From: JAKFWF01 sp963741505
Lineage (GTDB): Bacteria > Pseudomonadota > Alphaproteobacteria > Rhizobiales > Hyphomicrobiaceae
Direction of reading: 5' to 3'
Assembly (NCBI GenBank): GCA_963741505.1
Contig: CAVUIJ010000029.1
Coordinates: forward strand, 1-64,000
Length of the DNA: 64,000 nt
A model generated the notes under the pieces. That model ran no database searches and was not told where the DNA came from. It was given only the letters and a program-made list of their open reading frames with translations. The position numbers and the translations under genes were made by a program. Below, piece after piece: positions 1 to 8,589 of this stretch. Positions within the stretch are counted from its first letter, which is position 1; each line of letters begins with the position of its first letter.

Positions 1-1
1 C

Positions 2-148
2 ATCGCCGCCTTGATGTCCGCGACCGGCTGGCAGGCCCACTCGATCCGCGGCTACCTGCCCGGTACGGCGTCGCCAAGCGCCTTGGCCACACCGTACGTT
101 CCCGTGAAGGCTGATGGTCAGGAGCGCCGCTATCATGTCGAGGCTTGA
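2..148 (+). pseudogene. DUF3489-family protein, 3' fragment
   Basis: The C-terminal end of a small DUF3489-type protein, cut by the window edge. The reading frame gives ATGWQAHSIRGYL at the front and DGQERRYHVEA before a TGA at 146-148, which match the two ends of the family's helix-turn-helix-like region. The middle reads as unrelated residues. The expected GTVAKRLGHTV appears one frame over at about 63-100, so there are two compensating indels. The family is usually found directly upstream of DUF2924 and a serine recombinase, exactly as here. No function is established; DNA binding is an inference. Confidence 0.6.
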
Positions 149-653
149 ACAGGGCAAGCCTTGCCGGCCCCGTGGCCAAGCCGAGGTGGCCGTCGAGATC
201 GCGCGCATTGCCGATCTCGAAGCGCCAGCCCTCAGAGCCTTGTGGCCGGACTGGTTCGGCAGACCACCGCCGGCCCGGATGCGGCGCGAAACGCTGGCTC
301 TCGCGATGGCCTACCGCATCCAGTGCGAGACGCTGGGTGGCCTGTCCAAGCGCGCCGCTCGAACCTTGGACGCGATCGCGGCGCAAGAATTCGGCGAGAC
401 AGCTCGTGCGATTGCTGCGCCGGCGCGGCTGAGGCCCGGCACCAAGCTGGTGCGCGAGTGGCACGGCACGGTCTATGAGGTGTTCGTCCGCGACGAGGGC
501 TTCGACTGGGGCGGCGGACGGCATCGCTCATTGTCGGCAATCGCGCGAGCGATCACTGGCACAAACCGCAGCGGGCAGGTGTTCTTCGGCCTGAAATCGG
601 CACCGGCGAAGGAGCGCTGCGGCACGAGTGCGGAAGGTCGATGCGAGGAATGA
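135..653 (+). CDS. DUF2924 domain-containing protein
   Basis: Small basic protein of the DUF2924 family. Recognisable elements are an N-terminal helix with WPDWFGRPPPARMRRE, then GGLSKRAARTLDAIA, PGTKLVREWHGTVYEV, and the terminal RSLSAIARAITGTNRSG followed by FFGL. ATG 135 is preferred over ATG 114 because it overlaps the preceding stop by only a few bases; codons before about 186 are not conserved, so the true start could be later. It lies between DUF3489 and the recombinase, the usual order of this cassette. The role is unknown; the domain is thought to accompany mobile-element recombinases. Confidence 0.7.
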   Translation: MSRLEQGKPCRPRGQAEVAVEIARIADLEAPALRALWPDWFGRPPPARMRRETLALAMAYRIQCETLGGLSKRAARTLDAIAAQEFGETARAIAAPARLRPGTKLVREWHGTVYEVFVRDEGFDWGGGRHRSLSAIARAITGTNRSGQVFFGLKSAPAKERCGTSAEGRCEE

Positions 654-659
654 TCCGCC

Positions 660-2407
660 GTGTCGAGGCGTCGCCTGCGCTGCGCGATCTACACCCGCAA
701 GTCGACCGAGGAAGGGCTGGAGCAGGAGTTCAACTCGCTCGATGCCCAGCGCGAGGCCTGCGAGGCCTACATCGCCAGCCAGAAGCACGAAGGCTGGATC
801 GGCGTTGCCGGACCAGCTATGATGACGGCGGCTATCTCCGGCGGCACCATGGAGCGGCCGGCCCTGCAGCGGCTGCTCGCCGACATCGCGGCAGGCAAGA
901 TCGACGTCGTCGTCGTCTACAAGGTCGACCGGCTGACGCGCGTCGCTCGCCGATTTTGCCAAGATCGTCGAGATCTTCGACGCGCAGGGCGTGTCGTTCG
1001 TCTCGGTGACCCAGGCGTTCAACACCACCACGTCGATGGGGCGGCTGACGCTGAACGTGCTGCTGTCCTTCGCCCAGTTCGAGCGCGAGGTCACCGGCGA
1101 GCGCATCCGCGACAAGATCGCCGCCTCGAAGAAGAAGGGCATGTGGATGGGCGGCTTCGTGCCGCTCGGCTATCGCGCCAGCGGCCGGACGCTCGTCATC
1201 GAGGCAGCCGAGGCGAGATCGTCAGGACGATATTTGCGATTTATCTTGAGCTCGGCACGGTGCGACGGGTCGAGGCCGAGTTGACCCAGCGTGACTTCGC
1301 GCTGCCAGGCCGAAATGCAAGGTGGACGGCTAACGGCGCCAAACCCTTCTCCCGCGGGCAGATCTACAAGCTGCTGTCGAACCCAATCTACTCCGGGGAG
1401 ATCGGCCACAAGGGCAACGCTACCCGGGCCAGCATCCAGCGATCATCGGGGGGAAACGTTCGCCCAGGTTGCGTGCGGTTGGCCAGCCAACGGTCACGAA
1501 CGCAAGGTCGGCCGCATGCCAAGGAGCCGAGCCTGCTGGCCGGGCTCATACGCGATGCCGCGGGCCATAAGCTGGTCGCCACCCATGCCACGAAGCAGGG
1601 CAAGCGCTATCGCTACTACATCAGCCGGGCCCTGCATGAGGGACGCCAACGCGGCCGCCTCGGCCGCGATCAACTGACCAAAGCAGAGGCACTTGGCGGC
1701 ACGGTCTGGCGGTTGCCGGCCGTGCACATCGAGGCCATTGTGGTTCGCGAGATCAGCGGGCTGCTGATGCAGCGAGCCGCGTCATCGAGATCGTCAAACA
1801 GATCGAGCCGGACCGGGTGTGGTCGATGCCGGATCGAACCCAACTGGCTTTGACCGCGCGCACGATCGCGATGGAGCTTGCGCGAGACGATCCGATCGCC
1901 TCGCGCACACTCATGCTCGAGCTGGTCACGTCGATCGAGGTTGCATCAGGCGCGATCACGATCGTGTTCGATCCAAAGGGCTTGATGCGCGCTCGGGTTC
2001 GAGATGGAGCAAGGTTCGCCCGCGCACGCAGATGCGCCACGATCGACGATCCGATCGCGCTGCGTCGCCGGGGTGTCGAAACCAAGCTGGTCCTGATGCA
2101 GGACGGCCAATCCCAATCGCAACCCGACCAGATCCTGATCCGAGCCCTCGCACGGGCCAGACGCTGGATGGCCGAGCTGATCGGTGATGTTCATCCCACA
2201 GTGGCGGCGCTGGCCGAGGCCTATCGCACCGACATGCGCCACGTGGCCCGGCACCTTCCGCTCGCCTGCCTTGCCCCATCCATCATCGACGCCATTCTCG
2301 ATGGCCGCCAGCCGGTGGAGCTGACCACCTGGGATCTGCAGAACCGGATCGAGGTCCCGCTCGACTGGACCGATCAGGCCCGCCGCCTAGGCTTCCCGCC
2401 ATCCTGA
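660..2407 (+). pseudogene. Large serine site-specific recombinase, multiply frameshifted
   Basis: A resolvase/invertase-type recombinase of roughly 580 residues if repaired, starting at GTG 660. The resolvase domain begins RCAIYTRKSTEEGLEQEFNS with the catalytic serine in YTRKST, and continues as SFVSVTQAFNTTTSMGRL and SFAQFEREVTGERIRDK in a shifted frame. The Recombinase domain follows (QIYKLLSNPIYSGEIGHKG, then AGLIRDAAGHKL), and the C-terminal part is open from about 1817 to 2407. Breaks occur near 810, 815, 836, 942, 1212, 1424, 1450 and 1520. Unlike the housekeeping genes, it needs deletions as well as insertions, so real decay is plausible. Adjacent DUF3489 and DUF2924 genes and the tRNA support a mobile-island remnant. 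Confidence 0.75.
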
Positions 2408-2643
2408 CCGCCACCTGCACTGCGTTCTGGCCCCTGTGCCGATGCGCGTCGCCAGCAACGCGGCACCAAAGCGGACAACGAAGCTGGCCAACAGAGAAAA
2501 CCGGCCGGACCGGCGCTAAACGCAGGGGCATTCAGGGAGCCCGGCTCAGGAGAGAAAATACCCTGCGCCAAAACCGCCCGTTCACTGGCGAGTTTGAAAG
2601 GGAGGAACAAGTTTTTCCTTTTCTACTTCAATGTGTTAGACGC

Positions 2644-2733
2644 TGGCGGAGAGAGAGGGATTCGAACCCTCGAGACCCTTGCGAGCCTACACGCTTTCCA
2701 AGCGTGCGCCTTCAGCCACTCGGCCACCTCTCC
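2644..2733 (-). tRNA. tRNA-Ser (GGA anticodon)
   Basis: On the minus strand the sequence folds as a class II tRNA: acceptor GGAGAGG pairing with TCTCTCC, a D arm with GGCCGAGTGG, the anticodon loop CTTGGAAAG giving GGA, a long variable arm, the T arm GGTTCGAATCC and an encoded 3' CCA. It decodes UCC and UCU. The 3' end faces the recombinase cassette, the side where integrated islands normally lie. Confidence 0.95.
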
Positions 2734-2870
2734 ATTGCTCGGCGTCTCTAACTGGCCGAGCGCATTGACGCAAGCTGCAACAGTGCGCCGGCCGCGACAA
2801 TGCTGGTGGCGCCTGGCCGCGGCGCCCGGCTGGTCGTGCTTCGGCCGAAATGCCGGGCTATCGGGGTCAC

Positions 2871-3722
2871 ATGATCGGCATCTTCGATTCCGGCCTCGGT
2901 GGCCTCACCGTGCTGCGCACGCTCGCCGTGCGCTTTCCGCGCCAGCGTTTCATCTATCTCGGCGACCAGGCCAACGTGCCCTACGGCAACCGGCCGTCGC
3001 AGGAGGTGGTGACATTGACCCGCGCCGGCGTCGCCAACCTGTTCGAAGCCGGCTGCTGCCTCGTCCTGCTCGGCTGCAATACCGCGACCTCGATCGCAGC
3101 CCGCACGCTGCAGCGCCAGTGGCTGCCGCATTCGCGTTTTGCCGATCACCGACTGCTCGGCATCGTCGCGCCGACCGTGGAAGCGGCGACGCAAACGCCG
3201 TGGGCGGTGACGACGCCGCAGTATCCGCAGAAGTACAATGCCGACCTGATCGCCGTTTTCGCCACCTTGCGGACGGTCGCGTCGAACGTCTATCCGGAGG
3301 AAATCGGCAAGCGCTGCCCGCGTGTTCGCGTCGTACAGCAGACCTGCGCCACGCTCGCCGGCGCCATCGAAGCCGGAATGGACGAGACCGTACTCGATGC
3401 CATCGTCGCCGGGGATGTCGCAGCCCTGCTCGAGCAGACCGGCGGCAAGGCGCCCGAGCGGGCGATCCTCGGCTGCACCCATTTCCCGCTGGTGGCGACA
3501 CTGTTCCGCCGCCATCTGCCGCCGGCGACGCGGCTCATGTCACAACCCGACATCGTTGCCGACAGCCTCGAGGACTATCTCCACCGCCACCCGCGCTTCG
3601 GCAATGACGAAGCCGACTTTGCCGGCCCCCGCCTCGATCTGCGCACCAGCGGCAACCCTGACGAGGTCGATCGACTGGCGCGGATCTTCTGGCCGGAATG
3701 CCCAGACTTTGCTGCGACGTGA
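2871..3722 (+). CDS. murI: Glutamate racemase
   Basis: Converts L-glutamate to D-glutamate for peptidoglycan synthesis in the cytoplasm. The start IGIFDSGLGGLTVL is the family signature. The two catalytic cysteines are present: C69 in LLGCNTATS and C202 in LGCTHFPLV. Length (283 residues) is normal. ATG 2871 is chosen over ATG 2850 because the conserved sequence begins at once. The stretch at residues 110-135 (TPQYPQKYN) is divergent from most homologues but the frame is intact. It stands alone between tRNA-Ser and a small metal-binding gene on the same strand. Confidence 0.93.
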   Translation: MIGIFDSGLGGLTVLRTLAVRFPRQRFIYLGDQANVPYGNRPSQEVVTLTRAGVANLFEAGCCLVLLGCNTATSIAARTLQRQWLPHSRFADHRLLGIVAPTVEAATQTPWAVTTPQYPQKYNADLIAVFATLRTVASNVYPEEIGKRCPRVRVVQQTCATLAGAIEAGMDETVLDAIVAGDVAALLEQTGGKAPERAILGCTHFPLVATLFRRHLPPATRLMSQPDIVADSLEDYLHRHPRFGNDEADFAGPRLDLRTSGNPDEVDRLARIFWPECPDFAAT

Positions 3723-3791
3723 CGCGGCCTTGCCTGCAGTCCGATCTTGTATTGAAATTGCGACATCGTCAGCGAAACCGGCGGGAACACC

Positions 3792-4076
3792 ATGGCAGTT
3801 GTCTATCGGGTCGAGGGCCTGCACTGCGGCAACTGCGCGGCAAGCGTGGAGAAAGCGCTGCAGGCGAAGGGCATGGCGGCCAAGGTCACCGTCGAACCGC
3901 CACAGGTGTTGATCGAGCGCGCGCTTGCGCCGACGCGCGAAGCGATCGCAGCCATCGTCGCCTCGGCCGGCGACTATAAGCTCGGGCCCGAGATCACCGC
4001 GGTCGCAGCCGATGCCAAGTCCGGCCTGCTGGCCCGGCTGCGGCAGGCGATAAAGGGCAGCCCTTCCGGGCGGTGA
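3792..4076 (+). CDS. Small heavy-metal-associated (HMA) domain protein
   Basis: 94-residue protein whose first 65 residues look like a CopZ/Atx1-type metallochaperone domain: VEGLHCGNCAASVEKAL provides the paired cysteines C12 and C15 in the CxxC position that binds Cu(I) or a similar soft metal. A charged C-terminal tail of about 25 residues follows (KSGLLARLRQAIKG), beyond the standard domain. No P-type ATPase or metal regulator is adjacent, so the metal and partner cannot be inferred from context. It starts 69 bases after murI and may be co-transcribed with it. Confidence 0.75.
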   Translation: MAVVYRVEGLHCGNCAASVEKALQAKGMAAKVTVEPPQVLIERALAPTREAIAAIVASAGDYKLGPEITAVAADAKSGLLARLRQAIKGSPSGR

Positions 4077-4320
4077 GAAGCCACCGGCGCGCAAGCGCAG
4101 CACGGCGACGCCGGGCCGGTTCGTGTGCGCTGACCGATCATTTCCTGACACCCACTCGATGTGAAATGCCACTGCCGCTTCTGCTTTCGGAAATCGCCAA
4201 GTGCCCGGCAGCGCCAGGCGCTCCGGGGTATGCGGGTCTTTACGATCCGGGCGGACACCCGGGAACCGCGACGGCGACAAGCCGCCAGGCGAATTAATGC
4301 CGCGCCCTCAAGCGCCGCCC

Positions 4321-4698
4321 TCACGGTATGAACGAGGCGGCGTTGATCAGGCCGGCGCAAACCGAGGCTGCGGCGAAGATGGTCGCGCCGGCGACGTTAT
4401 TGGTCGCGATCACCCGCGGCAGCAGACGATGCAGCGCACCGAACACGGCGAGCTGCACGATGCACGCGATCAGCGCCCAAACCAGGAACCAGAGAAAATC
4501 GCTATGGGTGTAGGACGCGACCAGCAGCGGAAAGGTGAACCCCAGCATGGCACCGGCGAGCGCAATCGCCGGCGCCATCTTGCCTTCGGTGATGTCGTGC
4601 GCCTCGTCATAGGGCGTCACCTGGATGTAGGCCCAGGTGAATGCGGCGAGCAACGTCAGGCTGAAGCCGAGGTAGAGCAGAAACCAGATCAGACCCAT
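4321..4698 (-). CDS. DUF350 membrane protein (YjfL-like)
   Basis: 125 residues with four predicted membrane helices, in two repeats of two: residues 3-28 and 43-64, then 69-92 and 100-122. The pattern and GKMAPAIALAGAMLGFTFPLL match DUF350. It is the last gene of a three-gene minus-strand operon, 9 bases after the ATP-grasp gene. In enterobacteria yjfL, yjfM and yjfC form the same trio. The biochemical role is not established; an envelope-stress link has been proposed from neighbourhood analyses. Confidence 0.8.
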   Translation of the reverse strand: MGLIWFLLYLGFSLTLLAAFTWAYIQVTPYDEAHDITEGKMAPAIALAGAMLGFTFPLLVASYTHSDFLWFLVWALIACIVQLAVFGALHRLLPRVIATNNVAGATIFAAASVCAGLINAASFIP

Positions 4699-4707
4699 GA
4701 TTGTCCC

Positions 4708-5877
4708 CTATAAGATCGCGTGCGGCACGAAGCGTGACGTGTTCTTGGTGATCCGCGACTTGTCCTCGCGAATGCCGATGCCGCAGGCCTTCGCGCCGAC
4801 CACCCAGCTGCCGATCACCGGATAGTTGCCGTCGAAGACGGGAAGCTCGGCCAGTGCCTGGCGGATGAAGCCGCCGTAGCCGTAAGGACCGGAATCGCGA
4901 TCGAGCACCTGATCGCCGTCGACCAGCGTGATGTTGGCGCCCTCGCGCGAATTGAACGGCTTGCGCGCGAACCGCCGGCCCAGCTCTGCGCGCTTGGGAT
5001 CGTCGTCGAAGAAGGCCGGCAGCAGATTGGGATGACCCGGCGCCATCTCCCACAGCAACGGCAACATTCCCTTGTTCGACAGCACCGACTTCCACGGCGG
5101 CTCGATGAAGCGCGTCGTCATCATGCCTGGCGCCTGCCCGAATGCTTCATCCAGCATCCATTCCCAAGGGTAGAGCTTGAACAGCGTGGTGATCGGCTTG
5201 TTGTTGCGATCGAGAAACGGCCCTTTCTCGCGCGTGCCGATATCCTCGATGCCGAGCACCGTCGAGGTGAGGCCGGCTTGGCCCGCGCAGTCGACGAGAT
5301 AGGCGATCAGGCCGCGATCCTCGGCCGAGTCCATCATGCAGGTCAAATGCAGATGGCCCTTGATGTAGCCGATGCGAGCGAGTTCCTTGAAGCGCTCGAT
5401 CAGCGTCTCGTGGATCGAGTTGAACTGGTCGGCGCGAGCTGGCAGCGCGCCGACGGCGATCATGTCCTCGAGCCAGGTCCACTGGAATACTGCCGCCTCG
5501 AACAGCGCCGTCGGCGTATCGGCGTTGTATTCGAGCAGCTTGGCCGGCCCGCGCGCGTCGTAAGCGAAGTCGAACCGGCCGTAGAGCGATTGATGGCCCT
5601 GGTTCCAGCTCGCCTGGATGAGTGACCAGGCATGCTCGGGGATGCGCAGGCGCGCGAGCAGGCGCTCGTCACGCACGATGCGGGCGGCCAGTTCCAGGCA
5701 CATCGCCGCCAGCTCGGTGCTTGGATCCTCGAGGTCCTGCTCGATCTGGCGCAGGCTGAAGGCATAGTAGGCGCTCTCGTCCCAGTAGGCGACGCCGTCA
5801 ATCCGGTGGAAATCGAACCCGGTCTCGCGGGCACGCGCTTCGAGATTGGGACGGGGCGCGACAACGATGCGTCGCAT
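4708..5877 (-). CDS. Glutathionylspermidine synthase-like ATP-grasp ligase (YjfC-like)
   Basis: About 389 residues of the glutathionylspermidine synthase preATP-grasp family, which forms an amide or peptide bond at the cost of ATP. Visible signatures are SLYGRFDFAYD, KLLEYNADTPTALFEAAVFQW, FKLYPWEWM, and the glycine-rich end SGPYGYGGFIRQ with GSWVVGAKACGIGIRED. ATG 5877 begins MRRIVVAPRPN; the open frame upstream of it overlaps the neighbouring gene. Its start overlaps that gene's stop as TGATG, so translation is probably coupled. No amidase domain is present, so it is a synthase-only protein. The true substrate is unknown. Confidence 0.85.
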   Translation of the reverse strand: MRRIVVAPRPNLEARARETGFDFHRIDGVAYWDESAYYAFSLRQIEQDLEDPSTELAAMCLELAARIVRDERLLARLRIPEHAWSLIQASWNQGHQSLYGRFDFAYDARGPAKLLEYNADTPTALFEAAVFQWTWLEDMIAVGALPARADQFNSIHETLIERFKELARIGYIKGHLHLTCMMDSAEDRGLIAYLVDCAGQAGLTSTVLGIEDIGTREKGPFLDRNNKPITTLFKLYPWEWMLDEAFGQAPGMMTTRFIEPPWKSVLSNKGMLPLLWEMAPGHPNLLPAFFDDDPKRAELGRRFARKPFNSREGANITLVDGDQVLDRDSGPYGYGGFIRQALAELPVFDGNYPVIGSWVVGAKACGIGIREDKSRITKNTSRFVPHAIL

Positions 5878-6182
5878 CAGCTGCCCCCGTGACCGGAGAT
5901 CGCCGAACCGGTCGCGCCGAAGCCGCCGCGCGAGACGACACTTTTGGTGGTGCCCGAGGTGGGCCGGTTGGTCGACGTCGAGCGGTCGGACCAATTGCTG
6001 CTCGAGCGCCAGCTGCCACCGCCGCCGCTACTCCACCAGCTCTTGCGGCACGGCTGCGGCTCCGCCGGGGCGTTCCAATCGTTCGGGTCGGGCTGCTTGC
6101 AGACCGGTTCTCGCGTGGCAATGTAGGTCGCGATGGCAGCCGTACCGGCCATGGCGAGGGCGACCTTGGTCGACCGCTTCAT
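5877..6182 (-). CDS. Small secreted Ser/Gly-rich protein (YjfM/DUF1190-like)
   Basis: About 101 residues from ATG 6182. It has a basic start and a hydrophobic segment (KRSTKVALAMAGTAAIATYI), then a short stretch with two cysteines (EPVCKQPDPNDWNAPAEPQPC) and a low-complexity Ser/Gly/Thr tail (GGGGSWRSSSNW). An in-frame ATG at 6299 would add a charged extension. First gene of the operon with the ATP-grasp and DUF350 genes. Position and shape suggest the YjfM/DUF1190 role seen in the same trio elsewhere, but the similarity is in architecture rather than in clear motifs. Confidence 0.55.
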   Translation of the reverse strand: MKRSTKVALAMAGTAAIATYIATREPVCKQPDPNDWNAPAEPQPCRKSWWSSGGGGSWRSSSNWSDRSTSTNRPTSGTTKSVVSRGGFGATGSAISGHGGS

Positions 6183-6411
6183 GCCACTGGGCGCTTCGCA
6201 AGGCGGCCTGTCACCGGCTGGCGATGCCACCTGCCGTGCACCATCGAGCTTGCCAAACCGGGACGACTTTCCCGCGCGCTTTTCAGGACTTACGCTCATG
6301 GTGAACGCCGGATCGGATCCCAGATTGAAGCCCGACCATACACCGCCCATTCCTAACGCGGCGTTGCTCACGCAGCGTGCCGTCGGATTTGGTCAAGCCT
6401 GCGATCGCGGT

Positions 6412-7584
6412 TTACGGCCGGGCCAGCTCCGCCTCCAGGAAGTCGCGTACCCGCTCGGTCGCGATCTCTCGGGTGACGAAAGCGTCGCCGATGGCGCGGG
6501 CGAGGATGAAGGTCAGGCGGCCGTCGGCGACCTTCTTGTCCTGGCCCATGAGGCGGACCATGGTCGCAGCGTCCGGCTTGTCACCGGGGATGTCGGCGAC
6601 CCTGGTCGGCAGACCGACCGCCTTCAAGATGGGCCGCGACCCTGGCTGCCGACTGTGGCACGGCGTGGCCCAATTCCTCCGACAGCCGGAAGGCGAGGCA
6701 CATGCCGATCGCCACGCCCTCGCCGTGCAGCAGCCGGCTCGAATAGCCGGTGAAGGCTTCGAGCGCGTGGCCGAAGGTATGGCCGAGGTTCAACAGCATG
6801 CGCTCGCCAGTCTCGGTCTCGTCACGCTCGACGATGCGCGCCTTCATCTCGACGCTGCGGGCAACCGCCTTGGCGATCGCCGCCGGTTGAAGCTTCATGA
6901 CCGCGCCGACGTTGGCTTCAAGCCAATCGTAGAATTCGGCATCGCCGAGCAGACCGTACTTGGCGACTTCGGCGTAGCCGGCACGCAACTCACGGGCGGG
7001 GAGGCTCGCCAACAACGCGGTGTCGGCCAGCACCAGGCTCGGTTGGTGGAAGGCGCCGACCAGGTTCTTGCCTTGGGCGGTGTTGATGCCGGTCTTGCCG
7101 CCGACCGAGCTGTCGACCTGGGCCAGCAGCGACGTCGGGATCTGCACGAAGCGCACGCCGCGGCGCAGGATCGCGGCGGCAAAGCCGGCGAGATCGCCGA
7201 TCACGCCGCCGCCCAGCGCCACCACCAGATCGCCGCGCTCGAGGCCCAATTCGAGCAAGCCGTTCGCTCAAGTCCGCCAGTTGCGCGAAGCTCTTGGTCG
7301 CCTCGCCAGGCTCGAGGACGATCTCGCCGCGCAAGCGACCGTCGGCCTTGAACGGCGCGGCCAGTGTGGCCAGGTGGTGGCCGGCGACATTGCGGTCGGT
7401 CACGATCGCGACCCGGCGAGCCCCAAGCCGCTGTTGCACGAGATCGGCGGCGCGCGGCAGCAGTCCAGGCCCGATCAACACATCGTAGGCGCGGTTGCCG
7501 AGCGCCACGTGCACGACTTGCGCGCTCGACCACGGATTGAGCGAGATTGCGCACGAACGCCGGTGCGGCCGACGTCGGCGGCAC
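6412..7584 (-). CDS. aroB: 3-dehydroquinate synthase (frameshifted)
   Basis: Second shikimate-pathway enzyme; closes DAHP to 3-dehydroquinate using NAD and a metal. All core motifs are readable across three frames: YDVLIGPGLL and RRVAIVTDRN, GEATKSFAQL, ERGDLVVALGGGVIGDL, QVDSSVGGKTGIN, GKNLVGAFHQP, RAGYAEVAKYGL, and LLNLGHTFGHALEA with metal-binding histidines. The frame changes by +1 near 6621, 7257 and 7519; each is repaired by removing one base. The GTG at 7584 gives about 389 residues, normal for AroB. There is no stop codon between the shikimate kinase frame and this one, so the two may be a single fused protein. Confidence 0.85.
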
Positions 7585-8167
7585 GCCCGACGGCGCCAGC
7601 GGCCCGTTGAGCAGGCCCGAAATGATGTAGGCCACGACCTCCTCGTGCGGCACCTCGCGACTTTCGATGGTCAGGTCGGCGAGCGCATAGGTCGGGTAGC
7701 GCAACGCCATCAGCTCGCGCATCCGCGCTTCCGGATCGGTGGTCTTGAGCAAAGGCCGGTTGTCGCGGCGCATCACCCGGCGCATCAGGATCGGCAGCTC
7801 GGCCTTGAGCCAGATCGAAACGCCGGCCGACTTGATATTGGCCCGCGTCTGCTCGTTCATGAACGCGCCGCCGCCGGTCGCCAGCACCTGCGGCCCGGCA
7901 TGCAGCAGGCGGGCGATGACACGGCGCTCGCCGTCACGGAAATAGGCCTCGCCGTGATACTCGAAGATTTCCGGGATGGTCTGGCCGGCCGCGGTCTCGA
8001 TCTCGTTGTCGGCGTCGATGAACTTGAGGCCAAGCGCATCGCGCGAGGCGGCGGCCGACCGAACTCTTGCCGCAGCCCATCAGGCCGACGAGCACCAGTG
8101 TGCGATTGCCGAGCGCCGCCCTGACCGCTTCCACGTCGCCCGGTGCTGGTCTACGGCCGCGTGCCAT
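7585..8167 (-). CDS. aroK: Shikimate kinase, possibly the N-terminal half of an AroK-AroB fusion
   Basis: Phosphorylates shikimate at the 3-position. The N-terminus reads TLVLVGLMGCGKSSVGRRLA (Walker A). A +1 shift near 8041 then leads into FIDADNEIETAAGQTIPEIF, the substrate-binding glycine loop VLATGGGAFM, and ALRYPTYALADLTIESRE near the end. The frame stays open beyond the kinase domain through about 25 linker residues into the AroB sequence. From ATG 8167 to the AroB stop, 1756 bases minus four single-base insertions is a multiple of three. That fits one bifunctional polypeptide of about 583 residues; separate genes with an unseen stop are also possible. Confidence 0.8.
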
Positions 8168-8416
8168 GTCTTACCGAATCATCCCGAGGTTAAGAATCCT
8201 TGCCACTCAATCCGATCGCGCCTGCCTTCTTCGCGACCGTCCGGTCGTCACCCAACGATACATCTACCGACACAAATCGCCGCCACGGCAAGGCATTAGA
8301 TCGGTATCTGTGGAAACGTTGTCAGCATCAGGCCACACAGTTACTTGGCTGAACGCGATTCGGGCCATAAAGAAGTCACGTTGGACGGCCAGAAAGATCG
8401 CATAGCAGGTTAGCAA

Positions 8417-8560
8417 ATGCCCAGCCTTTTCCGGTTCCTCGTGGTTGCAGGCGCCTTGACTGCAATCGCGTTCGGTGGGCTCTACGTGCTGGCGACGTAT
8501 TTCGAGCCCGAGCCCAGGGAAGTGTCGAAATCGCTGCCCGGCGTCAAGGTCCGCCGTTGA
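8417..8560 (+). CDS. Small single-pass membrane protein, 47 residues
   Basis: ATG 8417 to TGA 8558-8560. The peptide has a short basic start, one hydrophobic helix (FLVVAGALTAIAFGGLYVL, residues 6-24), a charged stretch with EPEPREVSKSLPG and a basic end. A small protein of this shape commonly precedes the secreted protein and xerD in Hyphomicrobiales, sometimes mislabelled as a histidine kinase. It opens a plus-strand run, divergent from aroK across a 249-base gap. Function unknown; support comes from shape and position. Confidence 0.6.
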   Translation: MPSLFRFLVVAGALTAIAFGGLYVLATYFEPEPREVSKSLPGVKVRR

Positions 8561-8589
8561 CTTGGGTGAAGACAGGTCAGCCAACCGCG

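Noticed and set aside
2594..3607. Open frame of 337 codons running across tRNA-Ser and murI
   Set aside because: It overlaps a clear tRNA and lies out of frame with a conserved murI; composition is high-GC shadow.
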